Positions 62,380-64,000 of a DNA stretch of 64,000 nt are shown in pieces (the stretch's first letter is position 1; each line of letters opens with the position of its first letter). The stretch is from Nocardioides marmorisolisilvae. GTDB lineage: Bacteria > Actinomycetota > Actinomycetes > Propionibacteriales > Nocardioidaceae. The notes under the pieces are model-generated. The model worked only from the letters and a program-made list of their open reading frames with translations, did not search any database and was not told the DNA's origin. A program made the position numbers and the translations under genes. The stretch is from positions 1,550,001-1,614,000 of the forward strand of contig NZ_CP134227.1 of assembly GCF_031656915.1 (NCBI RefSeq). The letters run 5' to 3'.

Positions 62380-64000
62380 ATGACCGACATGCCTGACACC
62401 ACCCTGACCTCGGATCCGTCGTACGACGGCCCGGGCGAGTTCTCCGACGACGCCGCCGGCTACTACACCCTCGGCGATCCGGTCCAGGACACCAAGGCCC
62501 CCCAGGGCCCGATCCAGGACCTGTGGGACGAGCGCAAGTTCACCTCACGGATGGCCAACCCGGCGAAGCGCCGTACCCTCTCGATCATCGTGGTCGGCAC
62601 CGGCCTCGCCGGCGCCTCCGCCGCCGCCACCCTCGGTGAGGCCGGCTACCAGGTGCGGTCCTTCTGCTACCAGGACTCCCCGCGTCGGGCGCACTCGATC
62701 GCCGCCCAGGGCGGCATCAACGCCGCGAAGAACTACAAGGGCGACGGCGACTCGGTCTACCGACTCTTCTACGACACCGTGAAGGGCGGCGACTACCGGT
62801 CGCGGGAGTCCAACTCCTACCGACTGGCCCAGGTCAGCGTCGACATCATCGACCAGTGCGTTGCCCAGGGTGTCCCCTTCGCTCGCGAGTACGGCGGGCT
62901 GCTCGACAACCGCTCCTTCGGCGGCGTGCAGGTCTCCCGCACCTTCTACGCCCGTGGCCAGACCGGGCAGCAACTGCTGATCGGCGCCTACCAGGCCCTC
63001 GAGCGCCAGGTTCAGGCCGGGACGGTGGAGACCTTCACCCGCCACGAGATGCTCGAGCTCGTCGTGGTCGACGGCCGCGCCCGCGGCATCATCACCCGCG
63101 ACCTGGTCACCGGCGCGATCGAGACCCACACCGCGGACGTGGTCGTGCTCGCGACCGGCGGCTACGGCAACGTCTACTACCTGTCCACCAACGCGATGGG
63201 CAGCAACGTCACTGCGTCGTGGCGGGCCTACCGCAAGGGCGCCTACTTCGGGAACCCCTGCTACACGCAGATCCACCCGACCTGCATCCCGGTCACCGGG
63301 CACCACCAGTCCAAGCTGACCCTGATGAGCGAGTCGCTGCGCAACGACGGCCGGATCTGGGTGCCGAAGAAGAAGGCCGACTGCGAGAAGAGCCCGCGGG
63401 ACATCCCCGAGGAGGACCGCGACTACTACCTGGAGCGGATCTACCCGTCCTTCGGCAACCTGGTCCCCCGCGACATCGCCTCCCGACAGGCCAAGAACAT
63501 GTGCGACGAGGGTCGCGGTGTGGGCCCCGAGGTCGAGGGCGTGCGCCGCGGTGTCTACCTCGACTTCGCCGACGCGATCAAGCGTCTCGGCCGACCGGCC
63601 ATCGAGGCGAAGTACGGCAACCTCTTCGACATGTACGCCCGGATCACGGGCGAGGATCCCTACAGCTCGCCGATGCGCGTCTACCCGGCGATCCACTACA
63701 CGATGGGCGGCCTGTGGGTCGACTACGACCTGCAGAGCAACCTGCCCGGCCTCTTCGTCGCGGGCGAGGCGAACTTCTCCGACCAGGGCGCCAACCGGCT
63801 CGGCGCATCGGCACTGATGCAGGGCCTGGCCGACGGCTACTTCGTGCTGCCGAACACGATCCGCGACTACCTCGCCGACGGGCCCTTCGAGCAGGTGCCC
63901 GACGACCATCCGGCTGTGCTCGAGGCGCTGGAGTCGGTGCGCACCCGGGTCGAGCACTTCCTCACCGTCGACGGCACCCGGAGCGTGGACTCCTACCACC
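62380..64000 (+). CDS. sdhA: Succinate dehydrogenase flavoprotein subunit (type B), 3' end outside window
   Basis: Open from ATG 62380 (after GGAGG at 62366-62370) to the window edge, 540 codons visible of an expected ~650-680. N-terminal ~60-residue acidic leader ([14 protein letters not shown] region), then FAD site [22 protein letters not shown], covalent-FAD His in [29 protein letters not shown] in the active site, and [24 protein letters not shown]. The leader and active site match Corynebacterium/Bacillus-type SdhA, not the SdhA on the minus strand. An Fe-S subunit gene should follow beyond the window. Confidence 0.95.
   Translation, partial: MTDMPDTTLTSDPSYDGPGEFSDDAAGYYTLGDPVQDTKAPQGPIQDLWDERKFTSRMANPAKRRTLSIIVVGTGLAGASAAATLGEAGYQVRSFCYQDSPRRAHSIAAQGGINAAKNYKGDGDSVYRLFYDTVKGGDYRSRESNSYRLAQVSVDIIDQCVAQGVPFAREYGGLLDNRSFGGVQVSRTFYARGQTGQQLLIGAYQALERQVQAGTVETFTRHEMLELVVVDGRARGIITRDLVTGAIETHTADVVVLATGGYGNVYYLSTNAMGSNVTASWRAYRKGAYFGNPCYTQIHPTCIPVTGHHQSKLTLMSESLRNDGRIWVPKKKADCEKSPRDIPEEDRDYYLERIYPSFGNLVPRDIASRQAKNMCDEGRGVGPEVEGVRRGVYLDFADAIKRLGRPAIEAKYGNLFDMYARITGEDPYSSPMRVYPAIHYTMGGLWVDYDLQSNLPGLFVAGEANFSDQGANRLGASALMQGLADGYFVLPNTIRDYLADGPFEQVPDDHPAVLEALESVRTRVEHFLTVDGTRSVDSYH

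Noticed and set aside
62545-63999. Long minus-strand open frame (484 codons) opposite the final gene
   Set aside because: It is a GC-driven shadow of the sdhA coding strand; its product is a Val/Gly/His-rich composition with no motif, and the plus strand encodes an unmistakable flavoprotein.

Overview
The window is GC-rich actinobacterial chromosome with many GTG starts. It encodes a mycothiol-type MDMPI protein, a 13E12/DUF222 HNH protein, an acyl-CoA carboxylase with an epsilon subunit and the flavoprotein LpdA. Gene content and order point to Nocardioidaceae, probably Nocardioides; this is an inference from gene content, not a measured placement. Much of the backbone follows, as I recall it, the order in Mycobacterium tuberculosis from fadE25 (Rv3274c) through purE, purK, a PH-domain gene, birA, accD5, accE5, maf, accA3, lpdA, deoD, pmmB, add, deoA and cdd to an sdh operon. 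Most of the window is therefore old conserved core, with accessory pieces set between.

Layout. 1-1.7 kb: 3' part of an unrecognised protein. 1.9-6.8 kb: acyl-CoA dehydrogenase, MFS exporter, CoA-binding protein, ArfB-type rescue hydrolase, DUF222-HNH protein. 6.8-10.9 kb (minus): purK-purE, class III cyclase, PH-domain membrane protein, birA, with a 14-bp tandem repeat array between birA and the PH gene. 10.9-14.3 kb: acyl-CoA carboxylase beta and epsilon, HAD phosphatase, Maf. 14.3-17.9 kb: second acyl-CoA dehydrogenase, small membrane protein, biotinylated carboxylase alpha subunit. 17.9-22 kb: EfeUOB iron uptake with two DtxR/IdeR-type boxes. 22-24.1 kb: MDMPI protein and SpoIID/LytB protein. 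24.2-25.9 kb: intact IS1380-family element inserted exactly at the lpdA stop codon. 25.9-37.2 kb: lpdA, gamma-glutamylcyclotransferase, purine nucleoside phosphorylase, thiol peroxidase, crotonase, phosphohexomutase, deoC, a full and a truncated aldehyde dehydrogenase, a uridine-kinase-like protein. 37.3-42.4 kb: membrane glycosyltransferase, PAP2 phosphatase, polyprenol-phosphate sugar synthase and a two-component system in one run. 42.4-51 kb: adenosine deaminase, MaoC hydratase, then a BMP-type nucleoside ABC importer with cdd and deoA. 51-57.5 kb: M20 amidohydrolase, MeaB, methylmalonyl-CoA mutase. 57.9-64 kb: two unlike succinate dehydrogenases, back to back.

Two metabolic themes tie the window together. 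Nucleosides are imported (BMP lipoprotein, ATPase, two permeases), deaminated (cdd, add), phosphorolysed (deoA, punA) and the pentose phosphates broken down (phosphohexomutase, deoC, aldehyde dehydrogenases). Propionyl-CoA from branched-chain or odd-chain acyl-CoA oxidation is carboxylated (accA, accD, accE, with BirA adding biotin), isomerised by MutAB with its chaperone MeaB, and enters succinate oxidation through the Sdh operons.

The points I find most unusual are three in-frame copies of a 24-bp repeat inside the MeaB GTPase just after its NKAD motif; the 14-bp tandem array filling the birA-PH intergenic space; a 14-bp perfect inverted repeat that would hide the transposase ribosome binding site in read-through transcripts; a catalytically incomplete aldehyde dehydrogenase translationally coupled to a complete one; an EfeU permease with a ~200-residue C-terminal extension; and the glycosyltransferase/PAP2/two-component module. 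I see no CRISPR array, tRNA, rRNA or prophage.
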